Assembly (NCBI RefSeq): GCF_003971235.1
Contig: NZ_CP034661.1
Coordinates: 1,922,001 to 1,986,000, forward strand
DNA from: Chryseobacterium aureum
Lineage (GTDB): Bacteria; Bacteroidota; Bacteroidia; Flavobacteriales; Weeksellaceae
Length of the DNA: 64,000 nucleotides
Direction: 5' to 3'
Numbering within the stretch: the stretch's first letter is position 1; each line of letters begins with the position of its first letter. Below the pieces are notes generated by a model. It was not told where the DNA came from. It ran no database searches and was given only the letters and a program-made list of their open reading frames with translations. Position numbers and translations under genes: made by a program. Below, piece after piece: positions 7,801-17,100 of the stretch.

Positions 7801-9476
7801 AAATTTCATCTGACACACCTATCGATATCGATAAGTCTTTTAAAATCAAGGCAGGTCCCGGAACAGGAAAAACCTATTGGATTGTCGAGCATATAAAGAA
7901 TGTCTCAAAAAATTCTACGCGCTTGTTCAGTACAAAAAAGATACTCTGCATAACCTATACAAATATTGCTGCAGAAACAATTATGACTCGGTTGGGAAGT
8001 TCAACTACTCAGGTTGAAGTATTAACGATTCACAGTTTTTTGTATAAGCATATTATAAAACCGTACATGGTTTTCATTTCCGAAGAATATAATTTTGATA
8101 TAAGTAACTTGGATGGACATGATGATAAAATTGTGTCTGATTATTCTTTTTTACAGGAATGGAAAGCAAGGACAGGACAGCAAAGAATCCAGGACGATCA
8201 TTTAATTACTTATGCTTTTAGTAAAATACGTTGGAAACTTCAAGATGATGAATTGATTCCAAGAACAGAATTTCCGATAAAATACAAAAGCTACCCCATA
8301 AAAAATGACTCTTACCAGGTATATAAAGAAATGGCATGGAGCCGAGGTGTTTTGCACCATGACGATGTGTTATATTTTTCATTCCAGATTTTGAAAAAGT
8401 TTCCTTTTGTCATAAAGGTTTTAAACCAAAAGTTCCCTTATATTTTTGTCGACGAATTTCAGGACAGCAATCCCATACAAGTTGACATCATCAAAAGACT
8501 CTCCGGAGGATCAACGATTGGTGTTATTGGTGACATAGCACAGTCTATCTATTTATTTCAAGGTGCCTCACCCCAACTATTTGAAGATTTCACATTACCG
8601 GAAATGGGTGAATACTATTTAACATTTAACCGTAGAAGTTCAAATGAAATTATTGATTTCCTTAATGAAATACGTAGCGATCTAACACAGAACTATTATA
8701 GAAATGTTTCTGTTTCAAAGCCTACGTTATTTGTAGGAGATATGGTTGAAGCGCTAAAAAGAGCTAAATCAGAATGCTCTGATCAGTACGTTTACACATT
8801 ATCAAGAAATAATATTACATCTAATGCTATGAAATCTGAAATCAATGGTACCGGCATGGATGATAAACTTCTAAAAAAAATAATAGAAATTGACAGCAAT
8901 CCTAAAAGAGCCAATCTCCTAACGGCCTGTATTTCTGCTGTGGCATTAGCTAAGCAGTCCAAGTTCAAGGACGCCATAAAAACGCTTGAAAATCACATTA
9001 ATAACAGAAGAGATAGGTTAAGCGGTCGAAAGAAAGCCTTGAACTACCTTACAACATTGATGCAAAAGTATGAAGATTACAGACATTTAACCATGCTTGA
9101 ATTTTCAGAATTTGTAAGGAGCGACATCAATGAAAATATGCCTAAAGCAACAAAAGGAAAAGGTAAGGTCTTTTATGAAAGTCACTCATTCCATGACGTA
9201 TCTTTATGTGTAAATATTTCTGAAGATATCAGTTATCACAGAACTATACACAAATCCAAAGGAGATGAATTTGAAAATGTTCTTTTGATTTTAACAGAAC
9301 AAGCAGATTTAAAATTTATTTATGAACCTGACCTGTACAATTATAAAACAGAAGAACATCGTATATATTATGTAGGAGCGAGCAGGGCAAGAAACAATCT
9401 TTTTTTAACAGTTCCCGAGCTTGATGCCGAAACAGAAGCAATAATCAGTAGTACAGTAAATATTCATCATTTATAA
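7791..9476 (+). CDS. gajB-like: UvrD/Rep-like superfamily 1 helicase, GajB-like
   Basis: A 561-residue SF1 helicase. Motif I is A21-GPGTGKT28, motif II D221-EFQD225, motif III GDIAQSIYLFQGA. The C-terminal motifs IHKSKGDEFENVLL (V) and YVGASRARNNLFL (VI) complete a UvrD-type core. It is shorter than UvrD and lacks room for full 2B domains, as in GajB (about 490 residues). Its ATG lies inside the end of the OLD-nuclease gene (10-bp overlap), so the pair is translationally coupled. In Gabija the helicase-like subunit binds a GajA tetramer and depletes nucleotides once activated by DNA ends. The 47-bp spacer after it contains a -7 box for the next gene set. Confidence 0.85.
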   Translation: MPVEISSDTPIDIDKSFKIKAGPGTGKTYWIVEHIKNVSKNSTRLFSTKKILCITYTNIAAETIMTRLGSSTTQVEVLTIHSFLYKHIIKPYMVFISEEYNFDISNLDGHDDKIVSDYSFLQEWKARTGQQRIQDDHLITYAFSKIRWKLQDDELIPRTEFPIKYKSYPIKNDSYQVYKEMAWSRGVLHHDDVLYFSFQILKKFPFVIKVLNQKFPYIFVDEFQDSNPIQVDIIKRLSGGSTIGVIGDIAQSIYLFQGASPQLFEDFTLPEMGEYYLTFNRRSSNEIIDFLNEIRSDLTQNYYRNVSVSKPTLFVGDMVEALKRAKSECSDQYVYTLSRNNITSNAMKSEINGTGMDDKLLKKIIEIDSNPKRANLLTACISAVALAKQSKFKDAIKTLENHINNRRDRLSGRKKALNYLTTLMQKYEDYRHLTMLEFSEFVRSDINENMPKATKGKGKVFYESHSFHDVSLCVNISEDISYHRTIHKSKGDEFENVLLILTEQADLKFIYEPDLYNYKTEEHRIYYVGASRARNNLFLTVPELDAETEAIISSTVNIHHL

Positions 9477-9489
9477 CAATTGATTTCAT

Positions 9490-9497
9490 TATTTTTG
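9490..9497 (+). promoter_or_regulatory. -7 box TATTTTTG before the PRTase/NADAR/STAND unit
   Basis: An exact TAnnTTTG match in the 47-bp gap between the helicase and PRTase genes, 26 bp before the ATG at 9524. It implies that 9524-14114 can be transcribed separately from the Gabija-like pair. No good -33 TTG is seen at the usual distance, so read-through from upstream is also possible. Confidence 0.4.
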
Positions 9498-9523
9498 AAT
9501 AGTTTGAAGACTTTATAACATCT

Positions 9524-10582
9524 ATGAAAGAATTAGCAGAAAGCATCCACGAAATAATTAAAGATTATAGAAACCACGATGGAATTTTTTTAACTCAAGA
9601 AAATATCATAGAATGGGCAGAGCAATTTGGTGATCAAGCAGAATTAGTATTGGGAGAACTAAACAAAATTATGCCCGAAGTATACTTATCGAGAGAAAAA
9701 GCAAAATCTTATCTCGAAAAGCATATTAAATTCTACATGACATTTTATGGTTATTCAAATATCACTAATTTCCTTATGGACACAGAATTCGTTGACCTAC
9801 AAGAGGCACATAAAAGCCAGCCTGCAATTTTAAAAATTATAGAAGAAATTTTAAATGAGCAATACGATGAATCCTATATAAAATACTTGACCTATCCCAA
9901 AGTAAATTATATTTATTTTGATGATGTTTTAGCTTCTGGAAGTACAATTGGCAAACAAACTAGAATATTTCTTGAGCGTGAGGATTCAGAAAAGAAAAAA
10001 TTTTATAAGAAAATTGAAGATAACGAAATTAGATATTCGATTTGTATATTTTGTTTACACCGTTGGGGCTATGAATTCATGAAATATGGCTTAACCAACA
10101 AGTATGATGCAAAGTCTATAAATAAGATTAAACTTAGATTTGACTATGAGGTACAGAACCACAGCAAATTTAATAATCAAAAATTTAATGTCGCAAAACC
10201 ATTAAAGGGCAATAATGTAATAATTAATACCTACTTAGAAGGTTTAGCGGCGACAAAGCACGGTGATCATGCATACAGAGAAATTAACAGTCCGAAAATC
10301 GAACAATTTTTTACTTCTCCTGCCAATAGAACAGCTTATGAGACAACCATAACTGAAAAGGGAATAGAAATTTTAAATATGATTCAATCAGAAGTTAAAC
10401 CTAATTTAAGACCATTGGGTATGATTGGACCAGATTATAAAATTTTTGGGTTGGGTACACACTTTTTTACTTGGAGAAATATTCCTAACAATTGTCCATT
10501 AGTTTTTTGGTGGCATGTGACTGGACACAAATGGAAACCCTTGTTTGAATTAGCCAATAGAGGTTTAACAAAAAAAGATTAA
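9524..10582 (+). CDS. Phosphoribosyltransferase-like conflict protein (PRTase-CE type)
   Basis: This 352-residue protein has a type I PRTase signature at F132-DDVLASGST141, the PRPP-binding loop of phosphoribosyltransferases (consensus hhDDhxxTGxT). It is preceded by a predicted beta strand (VNYIYF) and by about 110 helical N-terminal residues, and followed by a long C-terminal region (about 145-352) not found in metabolic PRTases. This layout fits the PRTase-CE family known from predicted bacterial conflict systems. It is 9 bp upstream of a NADAR gene, and a Cap4-STAND gene follows. PRTases transfer or remove ribose-5-phosphate on bases, so a nucleotide- or base-modifying role with the NADAR enzyme is plausible. 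The substrate is unknown, and a binding-only sensor role is possible. Confidence 0.7.
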   Translation: MKELAESIHEIIKDYRNHDGIFLTQENIIEWAEQFGDQAELVLGELNKIMPEVYLSREKAKSYLEKHIKFYMTFYGYSNITNFLMDTEFVDLQEAHKSQPAILKIIEEILNEQYDESYIKYLTYPKVNYIYFDDVLASGSTIGKQTRIFLEREDSEKKKFYKKIEDNEIRYSICIFCLHRWGYEFMKYGLTNKYDAKSINKIKLRFDYEVQNHSKFNNQKFNVAKPLKGNNVIINTYLEGLAATKHGDHAYREINSPKIEQFFTSPANRTAYETTITEKGIEILNMIQSEVKPNLRPLGMIGPDYKIFGLGTHFFTWRNIPNNCPLVFWWHVTGHKWKPLFELANRGLTKKD

Positions 10583-10591
10583 TTTAGCAAT

Positions 10592-11209
10592 ATGAATTCT
10601 AACACAAGAGAATATAAAATTAACGAAGTGATCACCTTTGCTAGAACTCAGGGCAAATTTGGAGGGCTGTCTAATATGGCTCCTAGTTTTCCTCTTTTCA
10701 TAAATGAAATTAATATTCAAAGTACGGAAGTACTATATCAAGCTTGTAGGTATTCACTATTTCCACAAATACAGGAAGAAATCATTCGAACGCAAAATCC
10801 TATGGATGCTAAAAAAATCAGTAGAAAGTATATAGAATATACTAGGCAGGATTGGGATTTCGTAAAGTTTAAAATTATGAAATGGTGTCTTGAAGTAAAA
10901 CTTATACAAAATTTTGACAAATTTTCAACCATCATTTTAAATACGGATAGTAAAAGTATTGTAGAATATTCTACGAAAGATGATATCTGGGGGGCAAAAC
11001 CTATAAATGCTGACACACTTCAGGGCGTAAATGCTTTAGGTAGGCTTCTTATGGAACTAAGAGAAAAATTAAAATCAGAAAACATCACGAATAATTCCGT
11101 TATTTATCCACCGGACATAAGTGGTTTCTTACTTTTTGACCACGCAATTAGTGAGACTCATAATGATCAGTACTTTATTGGAGATATTGATGACATTTAT
11201 GCTTATTAG
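10592..11209 (+). CDS. NADAR-domain N-glycosidase (YbiA-like)
   Basis: A 205-residue protein with a complete NADAR domain (about 10-160). It has G24-GLSN28, E46 and Y49-Q50 in STEVLYQA, R85-x-DWD89 with VKFKIM, and W133-G134 followed by G145-VNALGRLL. NADAR enzymes cleave N-glycosidic bonds; YbiA acts on riboflavin-pathway intermediates, and other members remove ADP-ribose from guanine in DNA next to DarT1 toxins. About 45 extra residues at the C terminus match nothing I know. The gene is 9 bp after the PRTase-like gene and 55 bp before the STAND gene, so it probably works with them. No DarT-like ADP-ribosyltransferase is encoded in the window, so a simple DarT1 antitoxin role is unlikely. 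Confidence 0.82.
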   Translation: MNSNTREYKINEVITFARTQGKFGGLSNMAPSFPLFINEINIQSTEVLYQACRYSLFPQIQEEIIRTQNPMDAKKISRKYIEYTRQDWDFVKFKIMKWCLEVKLIQNFDKFSTIILNTDSKSIVEYSTKDDIWGAKPINADTLQGVNALGRLLMELREKLKSENITNNSVIYPPDISGFLLFDHAISETHNDQYFIGDIDDIYAY

Positions 11210-11264
11210 GCAGGATTTTTTCTATTTATAAAGGTTCTTCCAAACCATTATTTTATTTCACATA

Positions 11265-14114
11265 ATGAAAGCGCAACAGTTACTAGCATTAATCGACATC
11301 AATAGAGATGCGATTGCTACAAATAGAGGATTTTATTTCCAATATTTAACGGTTGCAAAAAAATGGCTTGAAAATTATACATCTAACATTGATAAGGATA
11401 TTTTCACTGAAGTAGATGACGATATCAAAGAAGTTGGAGAAGAAATCATTTTTACGCAAATCAAATGTTATTCCTCAACATTTAGCCTACAATCAAAAGA
11501 AATAAGAAAAGCCATTGTTAATTTTTTTGCATTGTACTTGAAAAATAAAGACCATGTGGAAAATCTTGTATTTGATTTTATAACAAATACAACTGTTGCT
11601 AAAACAGAAGAAATACTTCAGAAATGGATTTCAGAGCAACCAATTGTCAATAAAGACTTACTAAATTTATGTAGTAATAAAATATCTGAAATTCTATTCG
11701 AGGAAATTCAAAAGAAGTTAGAAAAGAATAATTCTACGAAAAAAGAAGAAAACTCAGAGAATATTCCCGATTTTGAAGATATTATTTATGATAAAAACAT
11801 TATAGAAGATTTCACAGGTAAAATATTTTGGCACTTCGATGAAATTCCTCCTGAAGAAGCTATCATTATTTTAACCAACGAAATTCATCTATTACTTCAA
11901 GATCCTATTTTTAGCAGTAGACCAGTTAAGCTATTAATGGAAGCGTTACTTTGTGAGATTTACAGGAGATCACAAGAAAAAAATCCACAAGACCGTAAAG
12001 TTACAAATGGCATCTTAAAGGAAATTTTAGAAACCAAAGATTCTGAATTAACGAAATATATTGATAAACGGCTATTAAATTTGTTTAATTTCAGATTGGA
12101 TATTTTAGAAGATAAACTTGTAAACATTCAAAATATTTTAGACAATTCCTTAAAAGTTCAAGAGCAGCACAGCGATATCTTAAACAAAATATCAGCTGAA
12201 TACAAAAAAGCAAATGACTTTTTTCCACATTTTTTAACGACTATACCATTTGTAAATCCAGACAATTTAAATGGACGCAATGATTTAATTGATGATTTAA
12301 AGCATTTATTGTCTGAAAATAAACATATAAGTGTAAATGGAAACGGTGGGATGGGAAAATCCTATTTAATAAAGTCATTTGTTCACAAACTTCATTCAGA
12401 GTACGATCATATTTTATGGCTAAATGTTGAATCTGGATTAGTTAATAGTTTGACAACTAATCAACAAATCACATCTTCGCTTAAAATACCGCCTTTAGAA
12501 GCAGGGCAATTTAATGAGGCTTTAAATTTAATTATACATACACTAAATAATATACCAGGTCAAAATCTACTGGTAGTGGATAGTTATGATGTTGTAGAGC
12601 CAGAAATGGAAATAGTTAAATCGTTGCAAAATTGGCATATTATTGCAGGAACAAGGCTAAGATTACAAGATTGGAAAAACCTTCCTATACCGTCATTAGA
12701 CTTTGAACAAGCCAAAGCTCTATATTTATCCATTAGTAATCAGGATCCAGTAGATGACCAACAATTTCAATTGCTATTTGACTCTGTAGAGTATAATACG
12801 CTCGTAATTTCATTAGTAGCCAAAACAATTCAGCAAAGTTTTACATTAACATTAACTGATGTTTTAAAACATTTTCAGGAAAAAAGTCTGGATGATCAAA
12901 ATATTCAAGTACAGCTTCAGAACGATTATGGAGAATCATTAAGTCTTTTAATAATTCTTAATAAGACTTTCGACTTAAGTAAACTTGAATCAATTGACAA
13001 ATATTACCTTAGTTTCTTTGCACTTCTTCCATTAGAGGAAACTGATTTTATCGATTTGGTAGACTGGTTCGGAAAAGATAGTGTTGCACCTAATACAATA
13101 GCATTCACTAACATCATAAATACTTTACACAGCAAGGGATTATTGGAAAGAAATGGTAAAAGAATTACTATGCATAAAATGCTGAGAGAATCTATACTTT
13201 ACCAAGAGCGTAAAGATAGCTCACCATTTTTAAATCAATTATTTAACGTTATAAATCTATCAGCAAGAATAAAAGAAGGATACAACAATAATCTGTCTCA
13301 AGCCTTAAGATTTCTGAAATATGGCGAAGCGATATTAAAGGAAATTAAGGAACCGTTCAGAACGGAAATTTACCAGCCAATGTTAATGTTGGAAAATGAA
13401 GTCTTAAATATATATGGATGGATTAAAAAAGATACAATGACATCAAGATGGCAAGACCTAATCGATCGTGCTGAAAAACATCTTGATAAAAACGATAGCC
13501 TTTTGGGTATTATGTCAAATAATATTGCTTTAACACTAGCAGCGGATGGAGAGTTAGACAAATCATTTACTTACTTTGAAAAGGCAATAGAAATTTTAAG
13601 TGTAGCTGACAGCAAGGCGATCCCCCATTTATTAATGTCAATGTGCAATATGTCAACACTCTTAATTAATAATGGGAATTTTCCTTTGTTTTTTGATTAT
13701 TTTGAAAAAATAGAAAAACTTAGAAAGAAGTATGATCTATATGACGACCCTTCATATCCTATACAAGCCCAAATAATGGGATCAGCTTATAATGAATTAA
13801 GCAATTTCCCTATGGCGATAAAACTTTATAAAACAGCGATAGAGCTTCATAAAAAGTTACCTGTAGAGTTCAAAAATGATGTTTTTCTTATTAACTATTA
13901 TCTCAAATTGGGCTACGCATATGTATTAAATAAAGATTTAGAAAATGCCAATCTTGCCGCAAATACAGCTGGGTCAATATATTTAGACCTTAAACTAAAA
14001 GAATTAAATCACCATATTGAAATTCTAAAACTTATGATTTTGATTGCAGAGCTTCAAGGTGATGATGAAGGGGTTAAAATATTAAAAGAAACTCTTAAAA
14101 ACACACAAAACTAA
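11265..14114 (+). CDS. Cap4/DUF4297 nuclease-STAND ATPase with C-terminal TPRs
   Basis: This 949-residue protein has three parts. (1) An N-terminal PD-(D/E)XK nuclease of Cap4/DUF4297 type (about 1-230): RGFYFQYL at 21-28, E49, D51-DD53 and Q65-I-K67. (2) A helical linker, then a STAND/NB-ARC ATPase: Walker A G359-NGGMGKS366, Walker B LLVVD439. (3) A C-terminal helical array with TPR-like repeats (about 640-949). It resembles Avs-type immune sensors, in which the C terminus recognises a phage protein and the oligomerised ATPase activates the nuclease. It is only about half the usual Avs length and carries TPRs. The association with PRTase-like and NADAR genes on the same strand is unusual. 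A hairpin terminator follows at 14135. Confidence 0.8.
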   Translation: MKAQQLLALIDINRDAIATNRGFYFQYLTVAKKWLENYTSNIDKDIFTEVDDDIKEVGEEIIFTQIKCYSSTFSLQSKEIRKAIVNFFALYLKNKDHVENLVFDFITNTTVAKTEEILQKWISEQPIVNKDLLNLCSNKISEILFEEIQKKLEKNNSTKKEENSENIPDFEDIIYDKNIIEDFTGKIFWHFDEIPPEEAIIILTNEIHLLLQDPIFSSRPVKLLMEALLCEIYRRSQEKNPQDRKVTNGILKEILETKDSELTKYIDKRLLNLFNFRLDILEDKLVNIQNILDNSLKVQEQHSDILNKISAEYKKANDFFPHFLTTIPFVNPDNLNGRNDLIDDLKHLLSENKHISVNGNGGMGKSYLIKSFVHKLHSEYDHILWLNVESGLVNSLTTNQQITSSLKIPPLEAGQFNEALNLIIHTLNNIPGQNLLVVDSYDVVEPEMEIVKSLQNWHIIAGTRLRLQDWKNLPIPSLDFEQAKALYLSISNQDPVDDQQFQLLFDSVEYNTLVISLVAKTIQQSFTLTLTDVLKHFQEKSLDDQNIQVQLQNDYGESLSLLIILNKTFDLSKLESIDKYYLSFFALLPLEETDFIDLVDWFGKDSVAPNTIAFTNIINTLHSKGLLERNGKRITMHKMLRESILYQERKDSSPFLNQLFNVINLSARIKEGYNNNLSQALRFLKYGEAILKEIKEPFRTEIYQPMLMLENEVLNIYGWIKKDTMTSRWQDLIDRAEKHLDKNDSLLGIMSNNIALTLAADGELDKSFTYFEKAIEILSVADSKAIPHLLMSMCNMSTLLINNGNFPLFFDYFEKIEKLRKKYDLYDDPSYPIQAQIMGSAYNELSNFPMAIKLYKTAIELHKKLPVEFKNDVFLINYYLKLGYAYVLNKDLENANLAANTAGSIYLDLKLKELNHHIEILKLMILIAELQGDDEGVKILKETLKNTQN

Positions 14115-14134
14115 TTCTCCTTAAAAAAATTAAT

Positions 14135-14168
14135 AAAAAATCGCATACTTACTATGCGATTTTTTTTT
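14135..14168. terminator. Bidirectional terminator between convergent STAND genes
   Basis: AAAAAATCGCATA and TATGCGATTTTTTTT form a 13-bp stem with a 5-nt loop and A/T runs on both sides. It ends the rightward operon and overlaps the stop codon of the leftward giant STAND gene. Confidence 0.85.
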
Positions 14169-17100
14169 AGAAATTTGAGATAACTATGTCTTTTTGTAGA
14201 TCAGACCAACTCATAAACTTTTCAATTCGATCATTATCCGTAGATCTGCGTAGATTAATTCTATAACATAGCTGCAATTCATTTGCTTTTAAGTATTTCA
14301 ACAAAATACTTTTTTTAATTGAAAAAGTAAATCCAGTTGAAGAAGGTTTACACCTTCTCCACGACGGCCCTCCTGTGTAGCTATTTATCCATTTTATAGC
14401 TTGTACATTATTCTGAGTATCGCTCTTGAAAATGTTTAGAAGATTATTTGAAGGTAGACCTAGTTCGGAAAATACATCATTAAAAATATTTGCATTAAGT
14501 AAATCTTTTTCACCTCTAAAGTTATTGTAAGAAATTTGCAAAAGGGGATAAAGATCTTTAACAGGAAAGGAAGATGCTGTATCCAATAAAGTTGGTAGCT
14601 CATTTGAATATTTATTTTCTGAGGCTAAGAAAGGCTCAAATGAATCTTTCTTAGCCAAATTCTTAATATCATAACTTTGATGTTTTAGAAAAGCTTTCAC
14701 TTCAAAATAGCACGTTCCACTTAGCTTTTTATAATTATTTGCTCTTTGGTTTCCAAATTCTATAAGAGGTATATATTCAGTATCTCTTTTGATTAAATTT
14801 TCAACGATATTATCAAAATCAGAAAATCCGTAAAAGTCTGCTTTACTTAAGTTCTCATCAACGTAGGAGATTTCTTCCGGTCTACTAACAACCTTAATTA
14901 GAAGATTAGAAGGATCAAAGACTCTCAATGAACTTTTAAATAAATCAATGAATTTCGAATCAAAACAATTTCGTTTGATTTTTTTGTAAAACACTCTATT
15001 TATAGCCTCTTTAAGAGCGTCGTAGTAGGGAGATTGAACTTCGATAACATCAAAGTTGGAATTTATATTATACCTCTGATGGACATTACTTTCATTTTCT
15101 TGATCATAATCCTTCCAACCCTTTAAAATAAGTTCAGAATGTACACTTTCGAAAAATTTTGCTTCATCATCCATTTCGTTGAGCCTATACATAAGATCAT
15201 ATTGAAAAGAAGAGTAAATGAACTTATTTTTGCTACGTAATACAATGTCTTCAGAATTTAAAATTAATCGGCTTGCAGAATTTACGTTATCTATGATTTG
15301 TTTCTCAATATCTGTCAAAAATAAACCTTCGGAACTTTCAATCGTAAGGAGTACATCTTTCATTGTCTCAGCGATATTGAAATGTTCATGAGATAACAGT
15401 TTTATAAATTTCTCCTTATATTTTGTAATGATTTTTGGATTGTGTAGTGCTATCGCATGAATTACCACTATACCCCACTCGATCTCATTATTATTACCAT
15501 TATTAAGAGATCGCTGTATAAAAACTGAAATCAAATCATCATCTTCTGAAATTAAATCAAATAAGGATTGCAATGATAGTTCTCGGATTTTAACTGCAGG
15601 ATAATTAAACAACCAAACTAAATGATTTATAACAATTTCTGAAAATGACAATGTCTCTGTATGTTCTGCCAAAAATCCATAATGGTTCTCAACTTCCGGT
15701 AATCCATAAGCAAGACCTTTGTTAAAACTCAAATTACCGATGTAATAGGAATTAACAGTATTATCTTCGAAATATTCTTTATACTTAAAAAGTTTTCCAA
15801 GGGAGTCGGTCAAATCTCCACTGTATTTACCTTTCTGAGTGTAATAGCTTTTTAAAAGAAATGTTTTACCATAATTTACATCAGAATTAAATGTAGTTTG
15901 AAAAATATCAAAGTCTAATAGGTTTGTAGATTCTTCGTGCTGAAATAATAAGCTGTCAAATTCATATTCTGAAACTTGCGAAATCACATTTTTTGCTTTT
16001 TCAAAGTCTACAGGCATTATCTTATTTGCAATTTTTAAAAGTGCTGCAGACCTTATCGAACGACTTGTCCATTTATTTACAAAATCAAGTATTTTATCAA
16101 TTTCAAATATGGAGCAATTATCTACTAAATACATCACATCACTATCAGTAAGAACTTGATAAAAAATGTGATCGTGGCGCCAATTAATATTTTTAAAAAT
16201 ATTTTTTAACCACCCATTTACATCAATATCCACTTGTAAATATCTTAAAAATGTTGCCTCATTGAATAAATTATCAATTTCACTTACAAAATTAAAAAAT
16301 AGCTTTTCAAATTCCTTAAATGTATTATTGCCTTCCGGAGCATTTAAAATTTCATTTTTTAAATTTTCATAATGCTTCGCAATAACGTACTTGCTTTTAT
16401 CAATAACCAATTTCTGATCATTTGAGAGGAAGCTTTTATAAAAATCAGTAAAAAGCTTATTAATATTTCTTCTTTCTTTTTTTAATAAATTAGCCTTTCG
16501 GTTAAAACGTTTTTCTTTAAACTGTTGTTCTAAAAAAGCATTAAACTCATCATAATTCTCAGTAAATAATTGATTTAAACTTTCTATTGTTTGAACTGTA
16601 GTTTCAGTGTTTGTATTTACTTCAGCATTTTTATTTTTGATATTTGAATTAGCTGGACGAATCTCAATATATTCCTCTAATCCAAACTCTACCAAAGAAA
16701 TTCCGTCTTGCTGCAGAATATTTGCAAAAGCAGGTAAGACATTCCTATCCTCTAACTCAATTAAAGCATTAAACTTAACAATATCAAGTATTTCAAAAAT
16801 CAATTGATCATCAGAATACTCAATCGCTTTTAGTAGCAATTTCTTTGCAAGATCTAAAAATGTGGATTCGCTTGAACTGCCATCTCTCCAACGCTGCAAA
16901 GTTTTTATTAGTGCAAGAAAAAGTTTAAGTTCATCCTTTCCTGATTTTGTGATTAATGATCCTATAATTATTTTGAATGCTTCATTTCTAGATATTGAAG
17001 ACTCTTCTAACTCCATAAGCTTAAATCCCAATGAAGGATAAATTTGAATAGTAAATGCTATAAGGTTGGATATAGAAATATGTTCCATTCGACCATTGCC

